NCBI GenBank assembly: GCA_947505105.1
Contig: CANNKG010000018.1
Span: forward strand, 1-45,501
DNA length: 45,501 nt
Origin: Methylococcaceae bacterium
GTDB lineage: Bacteria; Pseudomonadota; Gammaproteobacteria; Methylococcales; Methylomonadaceae
Reading direction: 5' to 3'
Positions 30,101 to 38,010 of the stretch are shown one piece after another. A model generated the notes under the pieces. It searched no databases. It was given only the letters and a program-made list of their open reading frames with translations, and was not told the DNA's origin. How positions within the stretch are numbered: the stretch's first letter is position 1; each line of letters begins with the position of its first letter. The translations under genes were made by a program, and so were the position numbers.

Positions 30101-33100
30101 AGCCAGTCGCTAGATTTTTACGGGCGTTTGTATCGGGATGGTGAAGTGAACCGGGTAGTAGCGGCAGAACATACAGGCTTATTATCGCGTGATGAACGAG
30201 CAGAAGTAGAGTTTTCTTTTAAAAAGGAAGCAAAGGATCGGCAAGTATGGGACATTAATTTATTGTCGGCTACGCCTACGTTGGAAATGGGGGTTGATAT
30301 CGGTGATGTGTCTTCGGTACTTTTATGTTCTGTACCACCCGCTCAAGCTAATTATTTACAACGTATCGGCCGAGCTGGTCGGCGTGATGGTAATGCTATC
30401 AATGTCACCTTGGCCAATGCGGATGCCCACGACCTTTATTTCTACAGTGATCCTTTAGAAATGATGGCAGGTGAAGTGGCATCGCCAGGGGTATTTTTGG
30501 ATGCTTCAGCAGTGTTGGAGCGTCAATATACGGCTTTTTGTTTGGATTCCTGGGTGAAAAAAGAGGCTGACCAAGCGGTCATTCCTAATCAGTTAAAAAC
30601 AGTATTAGCCACTATTGCCAAAAAGGATAAAGATAAGGATTTAAAACGTTTTCCTTTTTCATTTCTAAATTACGTTGAAATCAATAGAACATCTTTGGTT
30701 AACCAATTTTTGGGTTTGTTCAGTTCAGAACAAGGTGTGAACTTAAGCGATTTTTCCGTGCAATGGATTAAACAATTTGCGGAAGGTGATTTTTCCAGCC
30801 AAGGCAGTTTGAGTTTTCGGATTCAGGAAAAGCTATTGCAGCAACAGCTAGAGCTGGATTCGCTGGTTAAAGAGGCTAAACGGGTTAATACCGTTATGCA
30901 AAAGTTAAAAAAACAGGAGCTTTTGTCACCGCAAGATTTAGATCATGTAGAACAATTAGAAACTGAACTGAATGCGTTACAGTCCTTAGCCAGCCGTATC
31001 AATAGTAAAGATACTCTTCAGTTTTTTACCGATGAAGGTTTGATTCCGAATTACGCCTTCCCAGAACAAGGCGTATTGTTGCGCTCAGTGATTTATCGTT
31101 CAAAAAAAGATAATGAAGCTTCTGTAAAAGCTGCTGGAGTAACTGCCGAATCTGAACGCTGGATGTATGAATATGAGCGTCCGGCTGCGGCGGCATTATC
31201 GGAACTAGCACCTTTGAATACGTTTTACGCGGGTGGCCGACGTGTGCAAATCACCCGGATCGATATGCGGGTTTCTAAAAAAGAAACCTGGCGCCTATGC
31301 CGAACTTGCCATCATTCGGAATGCATTGACGCAGGTGATCTTTATAAAAATTGCCCACGGTGTGGTGACGCGTGGTGGACCAATGTTTCTCAAAAGCAAA
31401 CCATGTTACGCTTAAAGCAGGTGTATGCGAATACGCCTGATCGTAAGAGCCGAATTTCTGATGATAAAGATGATAAAGATGATAGAGACAGTCAGTTTTT
31501 TACTCGGCAATTATTGATCGATTTTGAACCGCAAGCGATTACAGCCGCCTGGAAAGTGGATAAAGAAGACTGGCCATTTGGGTTTGAATTTATTTCTAAA
31601 GCGGATTTTCGCGAAATCAATACGGGGCATAGTGATGAAAGCTCTCCGGATATCACGATTGCTAGTCAGGAAGCCAAACGCAAAGGCTTTAAGCTTTGCC
31701 AATTTTGCGGCACAGTACAACAAGCTATTGGTCAACACCAAGAGCAAGATCATACCATCAGTTGTACGGCCAGAAATCAAGATAATGAGAGTAATCTGAT
31801 CAGCGGACTTTTTCTTTACCGCGAGTTTCATTCTGAAGCTATCCGAATTTTATTGCCGATAACCTCTGGTACAGAAGCAGAGATTATCGAAAACTCTTTT
31901 GTCGCCGCATTACATCTGGGGTTAAAGAAGAAATTTGGTGGGAGTATTGATCATTTGCGGGTAGCTCAAAATGTTGAACCTGATACGGAGACAGGCATCA
32001 GTAAACGCTATTTAGTCATTTATGATGCCATACCAGGAGGGACCGGTTATCTAAAGCAGTTAATGACCAACAGCCAAGCGTTGATGGATGTCTTGATTAA
32101 ATTTGCCATGCCGGTATTAGAACAATGCAGTTGCATGCAAAAAGAGGGGGCTGATGGCTGTTATCGCTGTCTTTATGTGTATCGCAATAGCCGTGATATG
32201 AATAAAATTTCCCGTCGAAAAGCGCGTGATTTTATTCAAACTCTAAAGGATTATGCCGAAAAAATTATACCAGTCGCAGGCTTACATGAAATAAAAATCT
32301 CACCTCTGGTGGAAAGCGAACTGGAAGCGCGTTTTATTGAAGCCTTACGCCGTATTGGAAAAAATATTCCCGATTTTGAATTGCGCCCTGAGTTCTATGC
32401 TGGCAATGCTGGCTGGTATATTCGTTTTGACCAATTCCGTTATTTTTTGCAACCCCAAGTTGAATTGGATGCTGCTCAAGGGATTGTGGTAGCGTCGAGA
32501 GCTGATTTTATTTTATGGCCTTTGGGTTATGCCGAGCGCAAGCCTATTGTCATTTTCACCGATGGTTACCAATATCACAAAGATCGATTGGCTTTGGATA
32601 CCGCGCAACGTTTGGCCATATTAGCTTCAAATGATTATTGGGTCTGGTCAGTAAGCTATGATGATGTGCAAAGTATTATTGAGGGTAAACCCAATCAACA
32701 TCTCAGCTTGTTACTGGACATGCCGAACGAGAAGGCTAAAGCCTTGTCCGGTCAATTTAAATGTGAAGAGTTATTGCCATTAAGAGATCAATCTAGTTTT
32801 ATCTGGTTAATTGAGCTATTAAAAGCGACTGATCAAAAAGTATGGGAGCGCTTTGCTGCCATGACTTGCTTTGTTTGGGTTTTGAAAACCAAGCCCGCCG
32901 AGACAACATTAACATTGCCGGAATTTGCTCATTATCAATTAGCCTGTTTATCCGCCAACGCTATTACTAATGCCGACCCAACCGGCAGCATATTTGGCGA
33001 TGCTTACCAACGTTTTTACATCTCGCTTACTATTGATAAAGAGGCAATACAACGGGGCCAACATGATCAGCTAAGCACCATGATTGTTTTCGATGATCAG

Positions 33101-33565
33101 TCCACATTAATTGATTCGGATTCGGGGCTTGATCTTAAACAGTGGCAAGCATTGTTAAGGTTTATGAATCTTTTTCAGTTTCAAGCACTGAGTGGCTTTT
33201 TTACGGTTAAAGGTATTGCCGAGCAAAAATATGCTGACTTACCAATCAGTTCGTCAGCCACAGTTTCAGCAGCGTCTGATTCTGCTTGGGCGTTATTGTT
33301 AGCAGATGCAATTGGTGATGAGTGTGCGGTTATTCATTTCTTGAGTACGTATGCCATCCCAATTCCACAACTTGGCTTTGAGTTGAATAATGAAACTGGT
33401 GAAGTTGTGGGAGAAGCATTTTTAGCTTGGCCTACGGAAAAAATAGTCATTATTTTTGATGAGTATGACAGTGATGTCGAAACATTTACCCAAGTCGGCT
33501 GGAAAGTATTCTTGAATAGTGGATTAGAAATGGATATTCAATCCTTGCTTAACGCCTTCAAATAA
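27128..33565 (+). CDS. DEAD/DEAH helicase with zinc clusters, DUF1998 and C-terminal nuclease-like domain (DruE/DrmA-DrmB/DpdJ-like)
   Basis: The 2145-residue product starts with an SF2 core: ATGTGSGKT (residues 95-103), VDELHTFDGAQGTD near 227 and GTSATLGG. Zinc-type clusters lie between the lobes (HCRDCG, CVCCG...CQNCG, CPFC). The second lobe has LLSATPTLEMGVDIGD near 1047 and YLQRIGRAGRRDG near 1080. Further Cys groups and the DUF1998/MZB region follow (GGTGYL near 1638, then CSC...GCYRCLY). Next comes a domain with SELEARFIEAL, RADFIL (D near 1793) and IFTDGYQYHKDR (D near 1812), the layout of DUF559/Vsr-like nucleases. Large DUF1998 helicases are core parts of Druantia, DISARM and Dpd. 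It overlaps the preceding gene by 4 bases. The product is inferred to sense or remodel DNA and perhaps cut it. Confidence 0.9.
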   Translation: MNPSVLAQQLQQAVSDYLRLSFETTTPFFDGMLERFLNTPSLLAKGPYLSIKLPFEKGSGNAAFFPDVPLGFPPHKHQEIAFNRIGVDFKSTLVATGTGSGKTECFQLPILNYCYQQRHKPGIKAILIYPMNALASDQAKRLAESIYGNPLLKGKITAGIYVGDQEKNASTSMETKRIISDKETLRNNPPDILLTNYKMLDFLLIRSKDHILWSKNAEDTLRFLVVDELHTFDGAQGTDLACLIRRLKARLDIPKQHLVCVGTSATLGGQDAGQNLISYATAVFDEHFDEQSVITEYRQSLGDYLASSPVEHIRFPELSKLLALKAEQYPDLDSYARAQAMLWFGSFQLINHPTLWRIELARQLKKHFLFQNLLRLLNGQVTDWQDLLPRLKRGLGLQVEASDEFVEQLLISLVSLVSVARDDSFLKTNDDNQAIESLLTLAQETKELKLFPFLDVRMQLWLRELRRLLVLLPLTNEQPQLQFADDGKVPQDRLALPAIHCRDCGAMGFLAHKIKDESRINSDLDLIYKAFFEHSTKATLLFPMQDVDVPWNFANSLDKKLCVCCGFLNRYLQNSCQNCGSEDVLWVHQPDNSRQEKNQHTGEANNKSHNDCPFCQSRGSLLIIGARSTNLSSTIVGQLSASPFNRDKQLIAFSDAVQDTAHRAGYISARTRSYGFRVALKKIIDRQHYGQSLTVVVSHFNDYWLEQLDEVSFIGTFLPNDMEWLRDFSALKADGKLPEGSNLLKLLQRRLAYEITSELGFRCRIGRSLERSGAVACYFDHDILAKAINHLLTALQETMGPLKTLQLDELQGFVYGILAHLRIGGGIYSSELDGYLRDNANPGVFISQIHLPNFAPSARVPTFLASKKTKGFETISADSASGSSWYQIWLIKNLLSDEVVHHAGDISAPIYHEVLKHLLKANVLLQQTTGKGETVWAINPDALLLSSESARLTCNHCCHSHHVAALELSVWLDTLCLRKNCLGHYQLDKDHSQSLDFYGRLYRDGEVNRVVAAEHTGLLSRDERAEVEFSFKKEAKDRQVWDINLLSATPTLEMGVDIGDVSSVLLCSVPPAQANYLQRIGRAGRRDGNAINVTLANADAHDLYFYSDPLEMMAGEVASPGVFLDASAVLERQYTAFCLDSWVKKEADQAVIPNQLKTVLATIAKKDKDKDLKRFPFSFLNYVEINRTSLVNQFLGLFSSEQGVNLSDFSVQWIKQFAEGDFSSQGSLSFRIQEKLLQQQLELDSLVKEAKRVNTVMQKLKKQELLSPQDLDHVEQLETELNALQSLASRINSKDTLQFFTDEGLIPNYAFPEQGVLLRSVIYRSKKDNEASVKAAGVTAESERWMYEYERPAAAALSELAPLNTFYAGGRRVQITRIDMRVSKKETWRLCRTCHHSECIDAGDLYKNCPRCGDAWWTNVSQKQTMLRLKQVYANTPDRKSRISDDKDDKDDRDSQFFTRQLLIDFEPQAITAAWKVDKEDWPFGFEFISKADFREINTGHSDESSPDITIASQEAKRKGFKLCQFCGTVQQAIGQHQEQDHTISCTARNQDNESNLISGLFLYREFHSEAIRILLPITSGTEAEIIENSFVAALHLGLKKKFGGSIDHLRVAQNVEPDTETGISKRYLVIYDAIPGGTGYLKQLMTNSQALMDVLIKFAMPVLEQCSCMQKEGADGCYRCLYVYRNSRDMNKISRRKARDFIQTLKDYAEKIIPVAGLHEIKISPLVESELEARFIEALRRIGKNIPDFELRPEFYAGNAGWYIRFDQFRYFLQPQVELDAAQGIVVASRADFILWPLGYAERKPIVIFTDGYQYHKDRLALDTAQRLAILASNDYWVWSVSYDDVQSIIEGKPNQHLSLLLDMPNEKAKALSGQFKCEELLPLRDQSSFIWLIELLKATDQKVWERFAAMTCFVWVLKTKPAETTLTLPEFAHYQLACLSANAITNADPTGSIFGDAYQRFYISLTIDKEAIQRGQHDQLSTMIVFDDQSTLIDSDSGLDLKQWQALLRFMNLFQFQALSGFFTVKGIAEQKYADLPISSSATVSAASDSAWALLLADAIGDECAVIHFLSTYAIPIPQLGFELNNETGEVVGEAFLAWPTEKIVIIFDEYDSDVETFTQVGWKVFLNSGLEMDIQSLLNAFK

Positions 33566-33579
33566 AATCAGGAGTCATC

Positions 33580-35697
33580 ATGCACCCTAAAGTTGCTATA
33601 TCGTCAGATTTTTTCAGCAGTGTCTTGAGGCTGCCTAAGACTCAGCAGGAAAAGGCTGTCAAATTTATGGAATTGTTTCGGCAAGATCCCTCTTCGCCAG
33701 GCATTCATTACGAGACTATTTTAGCTGCCAGAGATAAAAATCTACGCTCAGTCAGAATTGATCAAGCCTATAGAGCCATCGTTTTAGCACCCGAGCGCGG
33801 CGATGTTTATATCTTGTTATGGGCTGACAAACATAATGATGCTTACGCTTGGGCATGTAATAAGGTATTGAAGATCAATCCTGAAAATGGTGTTCTCCAG
33901 GTTCTGGAATCACAACATATCGATGAAGCGCAACAGATTCAACAATCTACTGCACAACAGGTTAAGCAAGGTTTATTTGAAGGAATCAAAGATCGGCATT
34001 TAGTTAGACTTGGACTACCTGTTGAGCTTCTGCCCTTAGTTCGCCAAGTTGAATTTCCGGCAGAGCTTGACGATTTAAAAGCCAAATTACCTGATGAAGC
34101 TTATGAAGCCTTGGCGTTGATTGCTGATGGTGTCAGTCTTGAGGAAGTGTTATCAGTTTACGATGTCAGCTTGCATGACGAACCTGCACAAGTAGATACT
34201 AATGATTTTGCTAGCGCTTTAGATCTTGCCGATAGCAAACGGCGTTTCCTGTTAGCATCCGATGATGAAGCCTTACAATCCATGCTGGATGCACCATTAG
34301 AAAAATGGCGGGTATTTTTACATCCACTGCAGCGCACACTAATTTTTCGGGACTGGAACGGCCCTGTCAGAGTATTGGGTGGCGCAGGTACGGGAAAAAC
34401 TGTAGTAGCCATGCATAGAGCGAAATGGCTGGCTGAAAAATCCTTAATTGATAGCGATACCCGTATTTTGTTTACCACCTTTACCAAAAATCTGACGTTC
34501 GATATCGAGCAAAACTTAAAACATATTTGTACGCCAGAAATATTGAGAAAAATCGAGGTGATCAATCTAGATGCCTGGGTCAAGAGATTTATGGTCAAGC
34601 AAGGCTACCCTATCAAGTTTGTATTTCAGGAACCTGATGCAACAAGACAGCTTTGGGAAAAAGCTTTGATCTTAAAGCCTGATGAACCGGATCTACCCGA
34701 TTCGTTTTTCCATGAGGAATGGGAGAAATTAATTCAGCCGCACAATATCAGTTCTTTGAATGATTATATTAAAGCTCGTCGTGTAGGTCGTGGCGTTCAA
34801 CTGAATAGGGCTTTACGCAAAGCTGTGTGGCCAGTATTCGAAAACTATCGTTTAGGATTGAATGATGCAGGGCTTAAAGAAACTGAAGATGCTTATCGGG
34901 ATGCGCTGACCCTGATTGAAAGCAAGTCTATCCAATTACCCTATACCAGTATCGTTGTCGATGAGGGGCAAGATTTTGGTTTAAATGCTTTTCGCTTAAT
35001 GCGGAAATTGGTACCGGAAGGTCAAAATGACTTATTTGTGGTAGGAGATGCTCATCAGCGCATTTATGGTAGTAAAGTGATATTGAGTCAATGCGGTATC
35101 AAAATTACAGGCCGAAGCCGGAAGTTACGTATTAATTACCGAACCACAGAGCAAATCAGGCGTATTGCTGTTTACTTATTGAATGGCATTCCTTTTGATG
35201 ACTTGGACAGCGGAATTGATGAGCAAATAGGATACCGCTCATTAATGTCTGGTGACGAACCCGTTATTCAATGTTTTGACTCGGCGAAAGATGAAGTGGA
35301 ATTCATTATTAATGCGTTGAAAGAGTTATCCGAACCGGAATTGGCCAAAGCTTGTATTACTGTCAGAAGACATGTGGATATGGATCGCTATTTGGCTGCA
35401 CTAGTCGATAATGGCATTCCCCATTATCAAATTGATCAAAATACACAGGACAACAACACTCAAGCAGGTGTAAGACTTGCCACCATGCATAGAGTTAAAG
35501 GACTTGAATTTGATTATATGTATGTAGCTGGCGTTAATGAGGGCGTGATGCCACTGAATTTTTTGGACTCGGATGATCTGACTATTATTAGGGAGCATGA
35601 GCAGCGAGAGAGGTCCCTACTATATGTAGCAATCACCAGAGCTAAACGTTTTTGTGCGATTACTGGCTTTGGGAAGGTTTCGAGTTTTATTCGATAA
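33580..35697 (+). CDS. UvrD-family helicase with N-terminal RelE/ParE-fold domain
   Basis: The 705-residue product starts behind an AGGAG site, 14 bases after the DUF1998 gene. Residues 1-100 resemble RelE/ParE toxins: IHYETI, NLRSVRIDQAYRAIVL, and LLWADKHNDAYAWA, the last typical of toxin-helicase fusions. The helicase part carries GGAGTGKTVVA (residues about 266-276), VVDEGQDFG near 460, VVGDAHQRIYG, INYRTTEQI, MHRVKGLEFD near 637 and LLYVAITRAKR. This makes it an SF1A 3'-to-5' helicase, shorter than chromosomal UvrD. It closes the operon. The toxin-fold domain could be a nucleic-acid-binding module rather than an active ribonuclease; the lack of a partner antitoxin gene favours that view. 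No nuclease domain is apparent at the C-terminus. Confidence 0.9.
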   Translation: MHPKVAISSDFFSSVLRLPKTQQEKAVKFMELFRQDPSSPGIHYETILAARDKNLRSVRIDQAYRAIVLAPERGDVYILLWADKHNDAYAWACNKVLKINPENGVLQVLESQHIDEAQQIQQSTAQQVKQGLFEGIKDRHLVRLGLPVELLPLVRQVEFPAELDDLKAKLPDEAYEALALIADGVSLEEVLSVYDVSLHDEPAQVDTNDFASALDLADSKRRFLLASDDEALQSMLDAPLEKWRVFLHPLQRTLIFRDWNGPVRVLGGAGTGKTVVAMHRAKWLAEKSLIDSDTRILFTTFTKNLTFDIEQNLKHICTPEILRKIEVINLDAWVKRFMVKQGYPIKFVFQEPDATRQLWEKALILKPDEPDLPDSFFHEEWEKLIQPHNISSLNDYIKARRVGRGVQLNRALRKAVWPVFENYRLGLNDAGLKETEDAYRDALTLIESKSIQLPYTSIVVDEGQDFGLNAFRLMRKLVPEGQNDLFVVGDAHQRIYGSKVILSQCGIKITGRSRKLRINYRTTEQIRRIAVYLLNGIPFDDLDSGIDEQIGYRSLMSGDEPVIQCFDSAKDEVEFIINALKELSEPELAKACITVRRHVDMDRYLAALVDNGIPHYQIDQNTQDNNTQAGVRLATMHRVKGLEFDYMYVAGVNEGVMPLNFLDSDDLTIIREHEQRERSLLYVAITRAKRFCAITGFGKVSSFIR

Positions 35698-35914
35698 GAC
35701 CATAATGCTACTTCTAAAACTTTTAACAACATAACCAAAACTGAGGATTTCTTGATCTACTTTGGACATATAATGCCCGCTAGCAATATTTGGAATATTT
35801 TCAGCAGTCAGATCATCCAGAAACGCCATAAACAGCATTCCTTCAAATAATCCAGTTACTTCGACACATTCAACGAAAAGCAGAAAGTTGCATATAAAAT
35901 TTATTCACACAGTG

Positions 35915-36328
35915 TCAGGGTTTCTCGCATCTCAAGTAAGTATTAATTTGCACCGCCAAAGGTTCGTCACCTTCCATCACAAATCCTTTAGCTTTAAGGA
36001 GTTCCATGATCCGTTGATTTTCTTTATAGAATTCGCTCTCCAGTCGCGCATTTTCAATAGGATCATCCGATATCATATGTCCTGTAGAGATAACTGGCAG
36101 ATATTCAATGCTACCATCAACTCGAATTCGAACGTGTTCATCCGAAGTCATACGATGCGAGGCATAATAATCCAGATATTCGCCCTGATCATCCTTATCG
36201 AACAAAAACCATATACACCAACCGGCCACAAGAATTTTACCTCGTTTCCGTTGAGCAACTTGCTCTTCAGGTAATGTAATAGACCAGTTCGAGAAGCGAT
36301 CATTAAAAATACGGACTATTTGTTCCAT
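35915..36328 (-). CDS. Hypothetical small protein, convergent with the defence operon
   Basis: The product is 137 residues, with an AGGAG site 9 bases before the ATG. It has a basic patch (QRKRGK) next to a hydrophobic, aromatic stretch (ILVAGWCIWFLFD) and then an acidic, helical C-terminal half rich in Glu and Asn. The hydrophobic stretch looks like a beta strand core rather than a membrane span, because it is short. I do not recognise a family. It faces the UvrD gene tail-to-tail across about 217 bases and has the 80-bp repeat array directly upstream (36379-36897), so those repeats may affect its expression. The coherent composition and good ribosome-binding site support it over the overlapping plus-strand open frame. 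Confidence 0.6.
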   Translation of the reverse strand: MEQIVRIFNDRFSNWSITLPEEQVAQRKRGKILVAGWCIWFLFDKDDQGEYLDYYASHRMTSDEHVRIRVDGSIEYLPVISTGHMISDDPIENARLESEFYKENQRIMELLKAKGFVMEGDEPLAVQINTYLRCEKP

Positions 36329-36378
36329 TCCATTTAGCTCCTGTGATTTTGCTTAATTATTCATCGTCACAACCGTCA

Positions 36379-36458
36379 TGTCGTCATCAATTCGGTTGTT
36401 GTCACGTTTACATCATTGAATAATAATAGAACATGACAGCGTAACAACGATGACGACA
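36379..36458 (+). repeat. 80-bp palindromic repeat, unit 1
   Basis: It begins with TGTCGTCAT and ends with ATGACGACA. Inside are TTGTCACGTTTACA, CATTGAATA and ATGACA in the same order as the other units. Confidence 0.8.
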
Positions 36459-36513
36459 CCTATGACGGAATCATTATAAAGCGGTACTGACAAGTATCAT
36501 GATGACGAGGTTA

Positions 36514-36594
36514 TGTTGTCATCGCTCTCTAAAGTTGTCATGTCTAAGATATTGATTAGTAATCTTAAATGACAAGATGACGACAGTGACGACA
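36514..36594 (+). repeat. 80-bp palindromic repeat, unit 2
   Basis: It starts with TGTTGTCAT and ends with ATGACGACAGTGACGACA. The internal TTGTCATGTCTAAGATATTGA and AAATGACA words match other units, with more divergence in the middle. Confidence 0.75.
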
Positions 36595-36666
36595 TGTTGC
36601 AAGGTCACTTTGGTCTTATAACGGCAAGTTATCTTGCTTATATCGTATGCCGCAATGACGATGCTA

Positions 36667-36746
36667 TGTCGTCATAAATCCAGTTATTGTCACGTTTACA
36701 GCATTGAATATAAAGTTAAAATGACAGTATGACGACAGTGACGACA
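36667..36746 (+). repeat. 80-bp palindromic repeat, unit 3 (closest to consensus)
   Basis: It contains TGTCGTCAT, then TTGTCACGTTTACAGCATTG (20 bases, nearly identical to unit 1), then AATGACA and ATGACGACAGTGACGACA. Confidence 0.8.
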
Positions 36747-36819
36747 CCTTGACAGAATCGTCATTAAGTCGCCCGCGGCAATTATGCTATGGGAGTAATC
36801 TGGTAAAATGACGACCTAA

Positions 36820-36897
36820 TGTCGTAACAAATCCAACCATTGCCATGCTTAAGATATTGAATATTATGTTAAAATTTCACCATGTCGATCATGTCAA
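36820..36897 (+). repeat. 80-bp palindromic repeat, unit 4 (degenerate)
   Basis: It starts with TGTCGTAAC and keeps CTTAAGATATTGAATATT and GTTAAAAT, but the right end has decayed to CATGTCGATCATGTCA. It ends just before the stop codon of the HTH gene. Confidence 0.55.
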
Positions 36898-36904
36898 TAT
36901 ACTC

Positions 36905-37852
36905 CTACCCCAGTAATTCTACATATTCCCAGTTGTCCATGAAAAAACTCGCTGCTTCATCTCCATAAACAGCGCCTATTTCTAGGGAAAGTGACTGCCA
37001 AAAATCCCCTTGCTGGTTCTCACCAATAGACTCTGAAGCCTCATACGAAGCTATTTTCCCGCTAAGAAAAGCTATTATTGCAGCACTTTTATAATCTAGT
37101 TCTGAATCTGAATCTGAATCTGAATCTGAAGATTTGATTTTTTCCAATTGACGGCGGAAACGTTCAAGAGCTCTTGCATCAGGGGAGCGAAGCAATGACC
37201 AAACGGGTTCCTGTTCGGCCAGTGACTGTTCTTCTGCGACCAGCAATGCCTTTCCAATTTCAGACATTGTGGAAAAGCCTTCATCTTGTTGTATAAAAGC
37301 ACAAAATTCGCCATTAATAACGCCACCAACCATTTCAGCAATCGGCTCTTCGTCGCTTTCAAATACGTTTACAGACATGCGATCAGTGAAGTTTCCGTGT
37401 TTACTGTATGCCCATTGTTCTATTGCAAAGATAGAATCGCTTGTAATGGTTTTATCGACAATAATATTAAAATTTCTTAACTTGCTTTCGGTAAATGAAA
37501 GCATCTGAGTGCAATCAATTCCAGCGCTTTTGTCCATGATGATAATAGCAGAGCTAGCTGATGATAATAATTGAGCTGTACCTTCAAAACTCATTTCTAT
37601 CGCCCCGCCTAGAATTTCCCTTTTGAATGTTATAGCAAATTTGTTGTAACAATCATTCAGACTATATTTGAATTTCCGGTACAGCTTGCCAAGCCTAGTC
37701 AAATTGAAAAAATCTTTCTGATTCCTCAATCCTTTATTGAGTGTTTGCGGCGTTATCTTTAGATATCGGGCGATGTCAGCTTCGTGTAGAGTTGCATCAC
37801 AGTCAAATAAATCATGGATTCGTTTGATAATATATAAATCGAGTTCGCTCAT
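36905..37852 (-). CDS. HTH-containing protein next to the replication module (possible regulator)
   Basis: The product is 315 residues if started at 37852 (SELDLYIIKRIHDLF, with GGAAAAG about 9 bases upstream); an ATG 27 bases earlier is also possible. Residues about 20-45 form a helix-turn-helix (ATLHEADIARYLKITPQTLN followed by KGLRNQ). The middle looks like an alpha/beta domain (SSASSAIIIMDKSAGIDC). Near residue 240 a Ser-Asp run (SSDSDSDSDSELD) is encoded by five copies of a 6-base repeat. The gene is divergent from the SF3-like ATPase gene across about 158 bases that contain a 14-base palindrome, so it probably regulates itself and that gene. A replication initiator is an alternative. 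The C-terminal half is unrecognised. Confidence 0.7.
   Translation of the reverse strand: MSELDLYIIKRIHDLFDCDATLHEADIARYLKITPQTLNKGLRNQKDFFNLTRLGKLYRKFKYSLNDCYNKFAITFKREILGGAIEMSFEGTAQLLSSASSAIIIMDKSAGIDCTQMLSFTESKLRNFNIIVDKTITSDSIFAIEQWAYSKHGNFTDRMSVNVFESDEEPIAEMVGGVINGEFCAFIQQDEGFSTMSEIGKALLVAEEQSLAEQEPVWSLLRSPDARALERFRRQLEKIKSSDSDSDSDSELDYKSAAIIAFLSGKIASYEASESIGENQQGDFWQSLSLEIGAVYGDEAASFFMDNWEYVELLG
37101..37130 (+). repeat. Hexanucleotide tandem repeat (TCTGAA)5 inside the HTH gene
   Basis: Five exact copies of TCTGAA encode Ser-Asp repeats on the minus strand. Changes in copy number would keep the frame and vary the length of an acidic linker. Confidence 0.85.
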
Positions 37853-37928
37853 AGATACTTTTCCAAACATGCAATGCAATTTGTAAATATAACGCTTTTT
37901 GCTTTCAAATAGTGTTTTAAAACTCGTA

Positions 37929-37942
37929 TCAACTAAAGTTGA
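37929..37942. promoter_or_regulatory. Palindromic operator candidate between divergent genes
   Basis: TCAACT-AA-AGTTGA is a palindrome with 6-base arms, located 76 bases upstream of the HTH gene start and 68 bases upstream of the ATPase gene start. It reads TATCAACTA at its left side, the same core as the words at 3601, 3754, 39837 and 42982. Confidence 0.5.
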
Positions 37943-38010
37943 CGATTTCTGACTGGCTGATTCAACCGCTCTAGAATTGCAATTTTTAATTCAAACATCG
38001 AGTAACCACA

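Larger units (their letters stand above)
36329..36904. other. 576-bp non-coding block holding four 80-bp palindromic repeats
   Basis: No gene is visible. The block contains four units (listed separately) whose starts are 135, 153 and 153 bases apart. Interspersed partial words such as TGACRGAATC and GCGGTACTGACA follow units 1 and 3. The block lies between the 3' end of the HTH gene (36905) and the start of the small gene at 36328, both on the minus strand. Confidence 0.7.

Noticed and set aside
34158-34598. 146-codon minus-strand open frame inside the UvrD gene
   Set aside because: It is antisense to conserved helicase motifs and is a shadow.
4110-35697. BREX or Dpd system
   Set aside because: A PglX-like methyltransferase and DUF1998/SNF2 helicases are present, but there is no PglZ, BrxC or BrxL for BREX and no TGT-like DpdA or preQ0 genes for Dpd.
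35620-35838. Minus-strand open frame starting MLFMAFLDDLTAEN, overlapping the 3' end of the UvrD gene
   Set aside because: The first ~15 residues resemble the C-terminal part of some antitoxins, but the rest is antisense to UvrD, there is no good ribosome-binding site and upstream codons in frame run into a stop without a start. It may be a gene remnant at most.
35888-36274. 128-codon plus-strand open frame opposite the 137-residue small gene
   Set aside because: It has low-complexity hydrophobic content and no ribosome-binding site. The minus-strand frame has AGGAG and a more natural composition.
36379-36897. CRISPR array
   Set aside because: The repeats are 80 bp, internally palindromic and diverged, with unequal spacing, and no cas gene is present.
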